Assembly (NCBI GenBank): GCA_046349915.1
Contig: JAXMBL010000004.1
Coordinates: 496,001-560,000 of the forward strand
Origin: CAIXSC01 sp046349915
Lineage (GTDB): Bacteria > Planctomycetota > Planctomycetia > Pirellulales > Pirellulaceae
DNA: 64,000 nucleotides
Direction of reading: 5' to 3'
The position numbers and the translations under genes are program-made. Of the stretch, positions 1 through 8,202 are shown in pieces (within the stretch, counting starts at the first letter, position 1; each line of letters opens with the position of its first letter). The notes beneath the pieces are model-generated. The model had not been told where the DNA came from and did no database searches. It worked only from the letters and a program-made list of their open reading frames with translations.

Positions 1-479
1 CGACCTTCAATGCTGGTTCGTACGAACGCCAGCCAGGTTGCTTCTCGAAACTCGCAGCGCACTTGCTCCATGGCCCAGGCCAGAACCTGTTGATCGTATT
101 CGTGCTGGAAGCACTTCATTTCGTCGCTGGTCGCCAGTGCCGGTTCCAATTGTTCCGCGGCCTGCCAATCGTCGAGCAACATGGGTTGCCGCGACTGCTT
201 TGACAAAAAGGTCATTGCTACGTTGCGAGCGATGCGGAACAGCCAGCGTCGGAACGATGCGTCGCCGCCATCCGGCCGATATCGCTCGATCGCTCCACTG
301 ATGCGCAGCAAGACCTGCTGCGTTGTGTCGCGAGCATCGTTTTCTTGCAATCCTCGTGAACGCATTAAACGCATGAGCAAGGGCTCGTAGATCAGCACGA
401 ACTCGCCCCACGCCGACTCGTCGCGACTCCCTTGGAGTCGATCGAGCAGGCTTTGTCGCGTTGTGGGCTGACTATCCAT
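1..479 (-). CDS. ECF-type RNA polymerase sigma factor, partial (runs off left edge)
   Basis: An open frame starts at the ATG at 479-477 and stays open to base 1, giving about 159 residues. It carries a sigma-70 region 2-like stretch with the core 'DARDTTQQVLLRISGAIE' and 'FRRWLFRIARNVAMTFL'. The part before the edge, 'EFREATWLAFVRTSIEG', matches the segment just before region 4 in the complete sigma factor at 24260-24868, to which it is clearly paralogous ('EFTDVTWSMFWQTSIEG' there). It should therefore recruit RNA polymerase to a regulon tied to a kinase-type partner. In its paralogue the partner kinase overlaps the sigma stop codon, so a kinase is expected beyond the left edge; that is inference. 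Upstream there is a purine-rich stretch but no strong ribosome binding site. Confidence 0.85.
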   Translation of the reverse strand, partial: MDSQPTTRQSLLDRLQGSRDESAWGEFVLIYEPLLMRLMRSRGLQENDARDTTQQVLLRISGAIERYRPDGGDASFRRWLFRIARNVAMTFLSKQSRQPMLLDDWQAAEQLEPALATSDEMKCFQHEYDQQVLAWAMEQVRCEFREATWLAFVRTSIEG

Positions 480-892
480 CCGAACCTCACCCAAGTACCT
501 GGCAGCCGGACATCCGTTGCCTGTTGTTACCCGCTCGCCAAGAGGCTTAACCAGACCGAAGCAGCAATCTTACAGAAAAATGTCGAAGGTCTTTTCTTGG
601 GGATGGAGAAACAGCCCAGCTTCTGTAAAGGCTGGGCCGTTACTGCTGCGTAACCGGGACATCCTTGAATTCAAAGTGCACGGTGACTATTGAACTAGCG
701 GTGGCGATTTGCAGCTTCACTCGCAAGTCTTCAGGGCATCGGGTGAGGGAAGAACGCTAGTAAACTCGGCTTGACTAACGCCGTCTGCTAGGAAAGGCTT
801 CTTTACTAGCCAAATCGACTGGGAACGAGAGCTTAACCAGCCATGTCACGCATTACAGTCGCCTATCGCATATCCACCACGGGGGCGAGTGG
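480..892. other. Intergenic region, no gene recognised
   Basis: About 410 bases separate the truncated sigma factor from the Fic fragment. A short open frame crosses the left part but resembles no protein family I know and overlaps the sigma gene on the other strand. The right part probably contains decayed sequence upstream of the Fic fragment. Confidence 0.5.
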
Positions 893-1099
893 GTGCGCGC
901 CTTCGTTCAGCACCCGTTGCCGCCGCTGGTGAGGGCTGGCTTGGCGTATGTGCAATTAGAGACCATTCATTCGTTCCTCGACGGAAATGGCCGCATTGGG
1001 CGGTTGCTGGTGACACTGCTCGTGGAACATTGGAGATTACTGGACGCGCCTTTGCTCTACCTGAGCCTCGCTCTCAAAAGCATGGTTTCTTTGAATTGA
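893..1099 (+). pseudogene. Fic-domain protein fragment
   Basis: The frame reads 'LPPLVRAGLAYVQLETIH' followed by 'SFLDGNGRIGRLL' and 'LLYLSLAL'. This is the conserved core of Fic/DOC AMP-transferases, including the HxFxDGNGR motif with all catalytic positions present. Fic proteins usually exceed 200-300 residues; here only about 65 residues around the active site remain. There is no recognisable N-terminal region and a stop follows at 1099. No start codon with a plausible ribosome binding site precedes it. It sits beside a toxin-antitoxin remnant, so this is probably a defence or stress locus eroded by deletions. A functional mini-protein is very unlikely. Confidence 0.75.
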
Positions 1100-1347
1100 C
1101 GGTATATCGTATCCGAGATACACTTCACACGGGGTCGAAGGAGCGAGCGTGGAATGGTGAAAGAAACGAAGGCCGGGCGAGTGCGGAGCACAATTGGCGA
1201 ATCATGTATCGGATTGACTCGGACGCAATTCTGATTCTGGAAGTGTACTCGAAGAAGACGCCCAAGATTCCAGACGAAGTCATCAATAGGTGCAAACAAC
1301 GGCTCAAGCTATACGACAGCGTGGCAAGGTCCAGGAAAAAGCGATGA
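1096..1347 (+). pseudogene. RelE/ParE (HigB-like) toxin remnant, C-terminal part
   Basis: The C-terminal half reads 'NWRIMYRIDSDAILILEVY' and 'SKKTPKIPDEVINRCKQRL', the typical end of phage-derived HigB/RelE-family mRNA interferase toxins (W-R-I-x-Y-R core and K-K-T motif). The N-terminal half of such toxins is not recognisable in this frame. The open frame runs back into the Fic fragment in a different reading frame, so the 5' part looks rearranged or frameshifted near 1170. The only nearby in-frame start is a TTG at 1096. It lies 81 bases before an XRE antitoxin in the normal toxin-antitoxin order. A short functional toxin cannot be excluded, but an inactivated toxin is more likely. Confidence 0.55.
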
Positions 1348-1428
1348 CCGCCAATCGGAAGCAATTGAGCAGTGCTTTTCTTGGAGTGACGGTAGCAACA
1401 TATTCTTGATATCGATTGAGGATCGACA

Positions 1429-1800
1429 ATGGACGCCGCTAAACGAAAATCCCTCGAAGCCGCAGGCTGGAAAGTCGGCGACACGGCCGAGTTTCTGGAG
1501 ATGAGCGACGAGGAACGGCAGCTACTGGATGCACGAGTCGAACTGGCGCTGGCCATTCGCCGACAGAGAGAATTGCGTCAGATGTCGCAAAAGCAACTCG
1601 GCGAAAAGCTCAAGACGAGCCAGCCGCGAGTGGCCAAGATCGAAAGGGCCGCGTCGGACGTTTCATTGGATCAACTGGTCCGAGCGCTTACGGCGGCGGG
1701 AGGCCGGATTGTTGTGAAGTCGTCGCAGGGCCAGACGTCGAAGCGCAAGCGACCGACAGACAAGGCGGGCTGCGTTGTTCTTGAACTGACCACGAAGTAG
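1429..1800 (+). CDS. XRE-family antitoxin (HigA-like)
   Basis: The 123-residue protein has a helix-turn-helix of the XRE/Cro type around residues 42-90: 'RQRELRQMSQKQLGEKL' and 'SQPRVAKIERAASDVSLDQL'. The N-terminal 'EAAGWKVGDTAEFLEMSDEE' is common in antitoxins of this class, and the lysine- and arginine-rich tail is typical. A GAGG ribosome binding site lies six bases before the ATG. It follows a RelE/ParE toxin remnant, so it was probably the antitoxin and autorepressor of that pair. The reading frame is intact, so an orphan antitoxin seems to have outlived its toxin. Other small XRE regulators would look similar. Confidence 0.8.
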   Translation: MDAAKRKSLEAAGWKVGDTAEFLEMSDEERQLLDARVELALAIRRQRELRQMSQKQLGEKLKTSQPRVAKIERAASDVSLDQLVRALTAAGGRIVVKSSQGQTSKRKRPTDKAGCVVLELTTK

Positions 1801-2093
1801 AGGGCTTGCCGAAAGACCGGGGGGTCGGCGAGATACTCGCTCCTTCAGAGCAGACTGTGTCGACGGAACAATCTCAACGCAGGTCCAATCGTCTGAGGCT
1901 ACTCGCTTCCTGAAGTCGATCCCAGGTTAGGTTTCTTTTCTACCTTGCTTGGAAAAGAACCCGATGGAAACTCGTAAGGACCGTCCCAGAAATGTCTTGC
2001 GAATTCTGTTGTTTTCTCGGTCTGGCAACATCACCCCGGAACGGAGCCCCAAGCATTTTCCCAAATCAGTTTACGCCAAGATGAGCTGACCCC

Positions 2094-4234
2094 CTAGTCC
2101 TCGTTATTGTGTGAATTGCCGAGGAGAATTGCTTGTAGCGCCCCAGGCACTTCCTCGCGCAAGTCCCACTTGACCGCGATCGGCTGCTCTCCCTCCCAAC
2201 TCGCGAATTCGACCGGCCAGCAGTAGATAAAGGGCGCGCCTTTGCCATCCGTGACTTTCTGACGCCGGACGAAAAGATGAACTTGGATGCCGAGCGCCCG
2301 ATGGTCCTTGATAAGCCGACCGTGTTTGCTCTTCTGCTTCGTCTTGTTCCCGGCATGCCAGCATCGGGGCCGAACCAACTTCGCAGGATGTCGCCGAGCA
2401 CGTTGGTTTCGGACTCTCGGTCGGTCCGAACTACGTTGATGAATTCCTTGGCGAAGTTGGCGACGTGCACTCGGCCGTCAATCGTCACTTCCGTCCAGCC
2501 CTCCGGGATGCCAACTGCTTTCGAGCGATTCGGAAGTTTCACGATCGGTCGGCTGTCGGCATGAATCACCTTGCTAGCAAAGCCACCCGGCTGTTCTGAG
2601 TCGCCTCGTTGCAGGTACTCCGCCAATCGCCAATCCACGATCTCGCGCAACAGATTCTGGAAATCGTCGTGATATTCTGGCGGAACGCTCAGCACGGACT
2701 CGAGAGTTGATCCGTCGTAACGGAAGTACTTTGTGCCGCCGGTACCGAGGCCGCCACACCATGCGGCAATGGGGTTTTCCAGAATGAGCGTTCGCAGTTG
2801 ACCGTCATTCTCCAGAGCATTCCCTACGTCGGCTCGTAGTTTGTCCGATCGGCGCGCAATCCGCCGAAACTCCGACATGAGATCGGCAATTGAGATGCCG
2901 CCGGGAATGGCGTTGCGGTTGAGCATGGCTAAGAGCGTCAGCATCTTGAAGCTCTTGGTCATCTGTGTGGCTTCGACAGCTTTCAGGAATTCCCCTGCGG
3001 CATCGACCACGGTCGCTCCGCCGGCAGTCAGATCGCCGTGTGTCTTGAGGAACTGCGGCCATGACCCGTGCGTGCGCCGCAAGGCTCGCGGGTTATACCC
3101 GGCATGGTAGAGTACGTCACACCGCAACCGGGCGGCATTTCCGCGCGCCCCTGTTGCAGGAGTCGCAGGGCTGCCGAGATCGCGGCATCGGAATGGCCGG
3201 CGTTCAAGAGCGGTTCGAGCATCGCTCGGATCTTCACCAAGAACGAGCGGTGGTTGCCGATATAGTCGATCACCCGTAGGTGGTCTTTGCCCTCCGACCT
3301 ACGCAGCCCACGACCAAACTGCTGCTGCCACAGGATCGTCGACTCCGTCGGGCGAAGCATCAACACCGTGTCGACGTTGGGCAGATCGAGCCCTTCGTTA
3401 AACATGTCGACGGCGAAGATGACGTCGATTCGTCCTGGCCGCCGCATGGTGAAATTCGTCAACGACGATGTAATCGAATGCGTCCGGCGCGAAACGCTCC
3501 AGGTGTCGCAGTCGCCCCAGGGTCTGGATTGATGCAAATAACACATCTGCGTTCGGGTTCTTTTCATCGCCTGTGTACAGCCCCAACCGAGCTTGCGGAC
3601 GAATTCGCCGAAACGTGCGCATCGCCTGATCGAGTATCTCCTCGCGATGGGCCACAAACAGCACTCGGCGAAAGGCTGCGTCGGTCGAGTCGAACGCGGC
3701 CAGCCAGGTTTTTCCGAGGCCCGTGGCGAGCACAACCAGCCCCGCTTGGTTGCCGCCGTGCCGAGTTGCCTGGAGCGCCTGAAGTGCTTCTCGCTGGATC
3801 ACGTGCGGTTCGGGCGGCGGCGTAGGCTCGTCTTCAGCCACTTCGACGATGATCTGTTTGGTCGAGGTTGGACGTCGGCGTCGTCGGTAGCTGTCGATCC
3901 ATTCCAGATCGACGGGGCGTGTCCGCGGGTGAGTGAACAGACTCTCGAATGCATCGACGATCTCGGCAAAGCCCTGATCGGCGTGTGCGCGAAAGACGCG
4001 GCAATTCCACTCCACGCCGCCGTGCAGCGCGGGCCGAGTCAGGTTCGAACTACCGACGAACGCGGCGCCGTCGCCACTCGACTCATGAAAAATGTACGCC
4101 TTCGGATGAAACGACATAGGGCCCGCTTCAAACACGCGAAGTTGCAGATCGCCTTGAAGATCCAGCAGATCGGTAAGGGCGTCGGGATCGGTGGCGTCCA
4201 GGCAGTATGAAAACGGCAAGGTGTGCCGCTTCAT
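2094..4234 (-). pseudogene. PLD-domain / superfamily II helicase / DUF3427 protein, collapsed by internal deletions
   Basis: Fragments of one large protein lie in order on the minus strand but in four frames. (1) About 4215-3450: PLD-like nuclease motif 'SFHPKAYIF...GSSNLT', then Walker A 'ATGLGKT' near 3720 and DEAH-like 'VVDEFHHAAA' near 3455. (2) About 3445-3110: 'VIFAVDMFNEGLDLPNVDTV' and 'QQFGRGLRRSEGKDHLRVID', helicase motifs V-VI. (3) About 3125-2385: 'HAGYNPRALRRTHGSW' to 'WFGPDAGMPG'. (4) About 2378-2094: 'KHGRLIKDHRALGIQVHLF' to the stop, the end of a DUF3427-type domain. Helicase motifs III-IV and at least two other blocks are missing. Whole-length relatives are DNA-processing enzymes often found in defence islands. 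The piecewise loss with frame changes at every joint shows it is dead. Confidence 0.85.
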
Positions 4235-4478
4235 GACAGAGAACCTCGCGAAGCAGCGACGTGTGACGCGGTTCGCGTAAGCCGAGATGGAGCCGGATCA
4301 ACATTCGCTGGGGATACGCGCGGCCGACCGAGCGCGAGAGCCGCGGACTCCATTCGACTGCGGTTTCGACGAGTGCAGCGGCTCCCCATAGCTTTGCCCA
4401 GCGACGCATTGCCTTACGGAACTCCGAAATTTCCGCAGTCGCTGCTCTGATTGTGCGAGTCCTCGCCGTCGTCGGCAT
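4215..4478 (-). pseudogene. SprT-like zinc metalloprotease, N-terminal fragment
   Basis: From the ATG at 4478 the frame reads 'ALVETAVEWSPRLSRSVGRA' and 'VLCHEAAHLAVF'. This is the beginning of a SprT-like domain up to the HExxH zinc motif (H-E-A-A-H). Directly after this motif the sequence continues, in another frame, as the middle of the PLD/helicase protein ('CLDATDPDALTDLLDL'). A deletion therefore joined the 5' end of sprT to the neighbouring helicase gene, with the joint around 4205-4235. The remaining reading frame to 4128 is unrelated to SprT. The order sprT then PLD-helicase suggests the two once formed an operon. Confidence 0.7.
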
Positions 4479-4948
4479 GTCAAACCCTTCATGGCCTCGG
4501 AAACAGTGATCTACGCACGTTCGCGATTGGATACACCACGTCGACTTGTTGATCTTATTGAAGCGAATCCGCCGCCTGGTGCAAATTGCCCCGGAGACAA
4601 GATATGTGATTTCGCCAAGGCCAGTTGGACTCGCACCTTGGAACTGCCTAATTTGTCGCCGACCAGCGCTTGATTCCTGCTTCGACTATAGAGAGTGGCT
4701 TCGGAGATGCTACGCTGGACGGTGTCACGTGCGGTGTTCTTCGACCAGCGTTAACCAGCTCCGATCGCCAGTACCCGATACTCGGTCAACTCTTCGATCT
4801 AGATTGCGAACGATTTCGAGTTCATCATTGAGGGCTACGAGCAATCGGTGGGAGGTTCGTTGTGTGGATGCTCCGCCAACTCAAGAGCGTTTGGTGGCGC
4901 TGAATCCGCTACGCGGACTCAGCGGTCCGCGGGCAACGTTCTCATCTA
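4479..4948. other. Intergenic region, no gene recognised
   Basis: About 470 bases with only short frames on both strands, none resembling a known family. It is the 5' side of the dead sprT/helicase locus and may contain its former promoter and eroded coding sequence. Confidence 0.4.
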
Positions 4949-6145
4949 CTACTGTCGAACTTCGGGCACTTTGAACGCCAGGTAGGCGCCGGAGCTGATT
5001 CCCATCAGGGCCATCAGGTTCACGTTGAATTCCGGCATGCTCTTCTCGTTCCACACACCAATGCCAAAGACGAAGCCCAGCGAGACGGTCCAGATCACGA
5101 TCTGAAAACGATGCAGACTGACCCCATGCTCATCGCTCAGGATGTCGAGGATGAATCCTTGTGTGCCTTGCTGGAGTCGTGCGTCAAGTTTCTCCAGTTC
5201 GCTGTTTCGTTTAGCGAATTCGACACGCAGTTTCTCTTTGGTATTGGGATCTGTCGCCGCTTGCGTCTGGGCTTCCAGCCCTGCGACGTCCTGCTTCAGG
5301 GTCGCTCGTCGAGTTGCCTGGCCACCACCAATCATCCCGGCGCCGAACGCAGTGCCGGTCGAAATACCCAGCAGCGTCAGCGCGGTGGTCGAGAAAACAT
5401 TGACATAGTCCCAGGTCACCAACCCGATCGCCAGGTATCCGGTCAGGATGAGCAGAATCCACCAGGCCCACTGCACGCGTCCCAAACTAAACGGCGGCCG
5501 CACGCCAGGGGCGAGTGGTATGACAGGCGGGTCTCGCAACAGATTGGAATTGTACCCCAGGGAGATGACGGCCCCGGCAACGGCAATAGCCAACACCAGC
5601 GACAGGATGAATCGCACACTACGCGGGACGACAATCAATTGGAACTTATTAGCCAAGGGATGAATCGTTGGTTCGATGCCTTGCTGACTAGTCCCCAATG
5701 CCACGGTGACGGGTCGTGACCACGTCCAACCACGGAGCAGGGCTTTCCAGGCCAGAAGCGAGGCTTCGCGAGTCGCCGGATCGAGTCCTTCGCGCCGCAG
5801 AAAGAACCGCAACTTGCCATCGGCGATATCGGCATTTTCATTTTCAATGCCGGTCAGCGCGATGCCGTTGAGAAATAAGATCCATTTCCGGCTGGTCGCA
5901 TTCGGCACTCGGTCAAAGCCGTCCACCTGGACCTCAATCTCATCTCCCAGCCCGGCCTTCGGCGCACCATCCTCGACGCGGCTCGCGGAGATAATCCGAA
6001 CTTCGGGCTGCAGTACGGCTGTTTGCGGTGGGTCGGACTTCGGTGCGCCAGACTGCTGCGCTTCAACTACGCGAGGCGCCGGGACGGTAACTGCCAGCAC
6101 CATCGCGACCACGAGCCACTTGCAAAGTTTGGGCCTCATGGCCAC
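4949..6145 (-). CDS. Exported multi-pass membrane protein of unknown function
   Basis: The 398-residue protein starts with a signal-like segment (residues 9-29). A soluble part follows that includes a region like a bacterial surface/IPT-type fold ('VRIISASRVEDGAPKAGLGD', 'DEIEVQVDGFDRVP'). Hydrophobic segments lie near residues 175-197, 222-245, 250-275, 345-365 and 375-392. Between the third and fourth there is a charged stretch (about residues 275-330, 'RATLKQDVAGLEAQTQ', 'ELEKLDARLQQ') likely to form a coiled coil. The product is thus an extracytoplasmic head on a membrane anchor with a cytoplasmic or periplasmic coil. I do not recognise a named family. It is transcribed away from the tandem-repeat region that lies upstream of its start. 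Confidence 0.8.
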   Translation of the reverse strand: MAMRPKLCKWLVVAMVLAVTVPAPRVVEAQQSGAPKSDPPQTAVLQPEVRIISASRVEDGAPKAGLGDEIEVQVDGFDRVPNATSRKWILFLNGIALTGIENENADIADGKLRFFLRREGLDPATREASLLAWKALLRGWTWSRPVTVALGTSQQGIEPTIHPLANKFQLIVVPRSVRFILSLVLAIAVAGAVISLGYNSNLLRDPPVIPLAPGVRPPFSLGRVQWAWWILLILTGYLAIGLVTWDYVNVFSTTALTLLGISTGTAFGAGMIGGGQATRRATLKQDVAGLEAQTQAATDPNTKEKLRVEFAKRNSELEKLDARLQQGTQGFILDILSDEHGVSLHRFQIVIWTVSLGFVFGIGVWNEKSMPEFNVNLMALMGISSGAYLAFKVPEVRQ

Positions 6146-6290
6146 CCCTCTTCTGTTGGATGTATACAGCCCTAGAGGAGATTATTATTGGCAGCCAGCG
6201 AGCAGGTCACAACTTTTTTCCGCGGAATGTATCGGACGTGAGATTGGGCTACACCGGAGCGAAGGCTGCGGCGGCGGGAAGCACCGTGAC

Positions 6291-6615
6291 CGCTGGTGTG
6301 ATGTTGGCTCGCCGACATGGTGCGTCTTCACCGGGCGGTGGGGAATTGGTTTGTTGATGGCGGCGTTGTTTTCCGCCCGGTTCGACAGCACCCTACAGGG
6401 GAGGCTGACCGCTTGTGTGACGTTTACTCGCCTACATGGTGCGTCTTCACCGGGCGGTGGGGAGTTGGTTAGTTGATGGCGGCGTTTTTTTCCGCCCGGT
6501 TCGACAGCACCCTACGGATGCAGATCGCTGGTGTGACGTCTTCTCGCCTACATGGTGCGTCTTCACCGGGCGGTGGGGAATTGGTTTGTTGATGGCGGCG
6601 TTGTTTTCCGCCCGG
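6291..6615. repeat. Tandem ~117-bp direct repeats (2.8 copies) with internal hairpins
   Basis: Three copies start at 6291, 6410 and 6526 (spacings 119 and 116) and are about 90 percent identical. Each contains 'ACATGGTGCGTCTTCACC', giving a GGTG/CACC mini-hairpin. Each also contains the inverted pair CCGGGCGG ... CCGCCCGG (in copy 1 at 6331-6338 and 6373-6380) separated by about 34 bases. The third copy ends inside the unit at the second arm. The spacing is not a multiple of three, so a repeated protein is unlikely. Confidence 0.9.
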
Positions 6616-6661
6616 CTGAGCTCTTCTGAACGGCGAAAAGACAATCCGTGGAGATTGAAGA

Positions 6662-6703
6662 CTCTCCTGGTTGAAGCAATCCAACCAGGGGAGTTCTTGT
6701 TTT
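6662..6703 (+). terminator. Rho-independent terminator
   Basis: A 12-bp stem (6662-6673 with 6682-6693, one G-U pair) with an eight-base loop is followed by TTCTTGTTTT at 6694-6703. The T-run is on the plus strand only, so it ends a plus-strand transcript. Confidence 0.75.
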
Positions 6704-6741
6704 AGTGCTCGATTGACGAAGCGACGGCTCGTCCGGTTGCC

Positions 6742-7707
6742 TCACTTCGGCTGATTCAACTGTTCGAGCACGCGAGGGTCGGTTCCGTTGCTGACGAACC
6801 TCACGGACAGATCTCCCAGACAGATGTTGGCGCCGGAGGGGTGAACACTGCCGAAGCCGACTTGGCCCCGCGGAACGCCTGTCCAATTCCGCCGTAGGCC
6901 AAGTGAAGCAGATCGGCCGCTACGTGGGTCTCCCCACGGCACGAACCCGGCATTCGTCTCGCCTAGCAAGAACACGTGCGAGCCAATTACCTGATTTCGC
7001 GAGCCGGACTGCTTCCCCGCCGCGAACAACTCCTCGTTCGTCGCCACTTGACTCAGGCCGAATCCATCCGGCGACCACAGCGGATTCCCCTGCGACGGGC
7101 AGATTGTCATCGGAACCAGTTTCTTGAATCCCGGAGCGTTGCGGGGCGAGTTCCACGCCAGCGAGCGATCAACGTCGGGTTGGAAAAATGGTAAGTAGGG
7201 AAGAACTTCCATGATCCAACTCGTCCCCAAGGTCTCGGCAACGGTCCCAGGACGGTAAACCGATTGTTCGCTGTCAGCCGACGATTGCACTCGGTCCACG
7301 TACAGCGGAGTCGGTTCGGTCGCAAGCCAAGCGACCTGATGAGTGATGCCTGTCATGGCGATCCCCACCACAAAGACCAGCAGCGATAGAAACACCAGAC
7401 CGATGCTGCTGCGAAACCGCCACACGATGGGCGCCTCGTCCGATCGACGAGCATTCCGTTCTCTGACGATCCATGCCAGCAAATAGTGTGCGATACAGAT
7501 CAGGATGGCTACGCCGACTCCGAAAACGATGACGCCGTCCCAGCGAACGTGAACCTTCGGCAACACTTGAGCCAGGAAACTCGTCCATCCGAACAGCATC
7601 TGAACGGCGAGATCCAGTTCTGTGAACAACAGCACAAGGACGACGAGAATCGCGGCCAAGATTGTCCCAAAACGTACACCACTTATCGTGCGGGGAGTGT
7701 TTGTCAT
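6742..7707 (-). CDS. Membrane protein with DUF1559-like C-terminal domain
   Basis: The 321-residue protein has three hydrophobic segments in its first 125 residues (about 12-40, 55-80, 100-122). A soluble domain follows that ends with 'FGSVHPSGANICLGDLSVRF'. That ending resembles the C-terminal signature of DUF1559 proteins (H-P-G-G-x-N ... D-G-S-V-R-F), although the canonical DGS is GDLS here. The type IV prepilin N-terminus that DUF1559 proteins usually carry is absent and replaced by the membrane segments. Its start codon overlaps the stop of the upstream membrane protein gene (ATGA at 7704-7707), so the two are translationally coupled. The function is unknown; the family is a major expansion in planctomycetes. 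Confidence 0.75.
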   Translation of the reverse strand: MTNTPRTISGVRFGTILAAILVVLVLLFTELDLAVQMLFGWTSFLAQVLPKVHVRWDGVIVFGVGVAILICIAHYLLAWIVRERNARRSDEAPIVWRFRSSIGLVFLSLLVFVVGIAMTGITHQVAWLATEPTPLYVDRVQSSADSEQSVYRPGTVAETLGTSWIMEVLPYLPFFQPDVDRSLAWNSPRNAPGFKKLVPMTICPSQGNPLWSPDGFGLSQVATNEELFAAGKQSGSRNQVIGSHVFLLGETNAGFVPWGDPRSGRSASLGLRRNWTGVPRGQVGFGSVHPSGANICLGDLSVRFVSNGTDPRVLEQLNQPK

Positions 7708-8093
7708 CGGTCACTCTCCAGAGTGTAGGTGATGCCGTTCTTCTTCCAGGCGCCGGGAGTCAACAACTCACGAGCGCCTGCGATCATGGTCAACACCACC
7801 ACGAAAGCCACTCCCCACAAGAGCACCACTGCCGCCGCTTTGGCGAACGAGATCCGCGGCAGCCACTGAGAGTCGGAGGCGATGAAGTTCCACAATCCCT
7901 TTACGATCCAGGTCGCCAAGAGAATGGTCACCGCGAAGAATGAGATCGCCTGTAACCGCCCTGCTCCATTTTCCGAGAACCGCGCGATCGTCGTCCAGTC
8001 ATCGGGCAACGGGATCGCCATGCCAGCCAGCAGTTCAGGCGTGATGATGACTACTATCATCAATGCCAAACCGAGTGGACGAGCAATCAACAT
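7704..8093 (-). CDS. Small membrane protein, three predicted helices
   Basis: The 129-residue protein is very hydrophobic, with segments near residues 5-25, 50-68 and 86-108. The tail is short and polar ('PGAWKKNGITYTLESDR'). No family is recognised. It overlaps the following DUF1559-like membrane protein gene by four bases, so both are probably made together and may form one complex. Confidence 0.7.
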   Translation of the reverse strand: MLIARPLGLALMIVVIITPELLAGMAIPLPDDWTTIARFSENGAGRLQAISFFAVTILLATWIVKGLWNFIASDSQWLPRISFAKAAAVVLLWGVAFVVVLTMIAGARELLTPGAWKKNGITYTLESDR

Positions 8094-8202
8094 TCGGCCA
8101 ACTCCAAGGTGGTGAAGCGTCGTGTGGTCAAGGCGTGTCTGAACGTACCATTCTTACTTGCCGAGCATTGTACCGAGACGGGATTGGGGTGTCACAACGA
8201 AT

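Larger units (their letters stand above)
6291..6703 (+). ncRNA. Candidate repeat-containing non-coding RNA (hypothetical)
   Basis: The three hairpin-bearing repeats are followed on the plus strand by a strong intrinsic terminator at 6662-6703. Both flanking genes are on the minus strand, so this terminator serves neither. A plus-strand transcript covering the repeats is the simplest explanation. The copies differ mostly outside the paired arms; the CCGGGCGG/CCGCCCGG pairing is kept in all three. No clear promoter could be assigned, and the 5' end is unknown. This is inference from structure, not family recognition. Confidence 0.35.

Noticed and set aside
432..653. Open frame of 73 residues on the plus strand
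   Set aside because: It starts inside the sigma gene on the opposite strand and has no protein-like pattern or ribosome binding site.
4042..4062. tRNA-like TPsiC sequence GGTTCGAACTA
   Set aside because: No acceptor, D or anticodon stems surround it; it lies in the helicase remnant.
6291..6615. CRISPR array
   Set aside because: Units are about 117 bases and nearly identical throughout, without short repeats alternating with unique spacers.
6436..6705. Plus-strand open frames across the tandem repeats
   Set aside because: Repeat spacing of 119 and 116 bases changes the frame between copies, and the frame runs into the terminator hairpin. A repeated peptide is not maintained.
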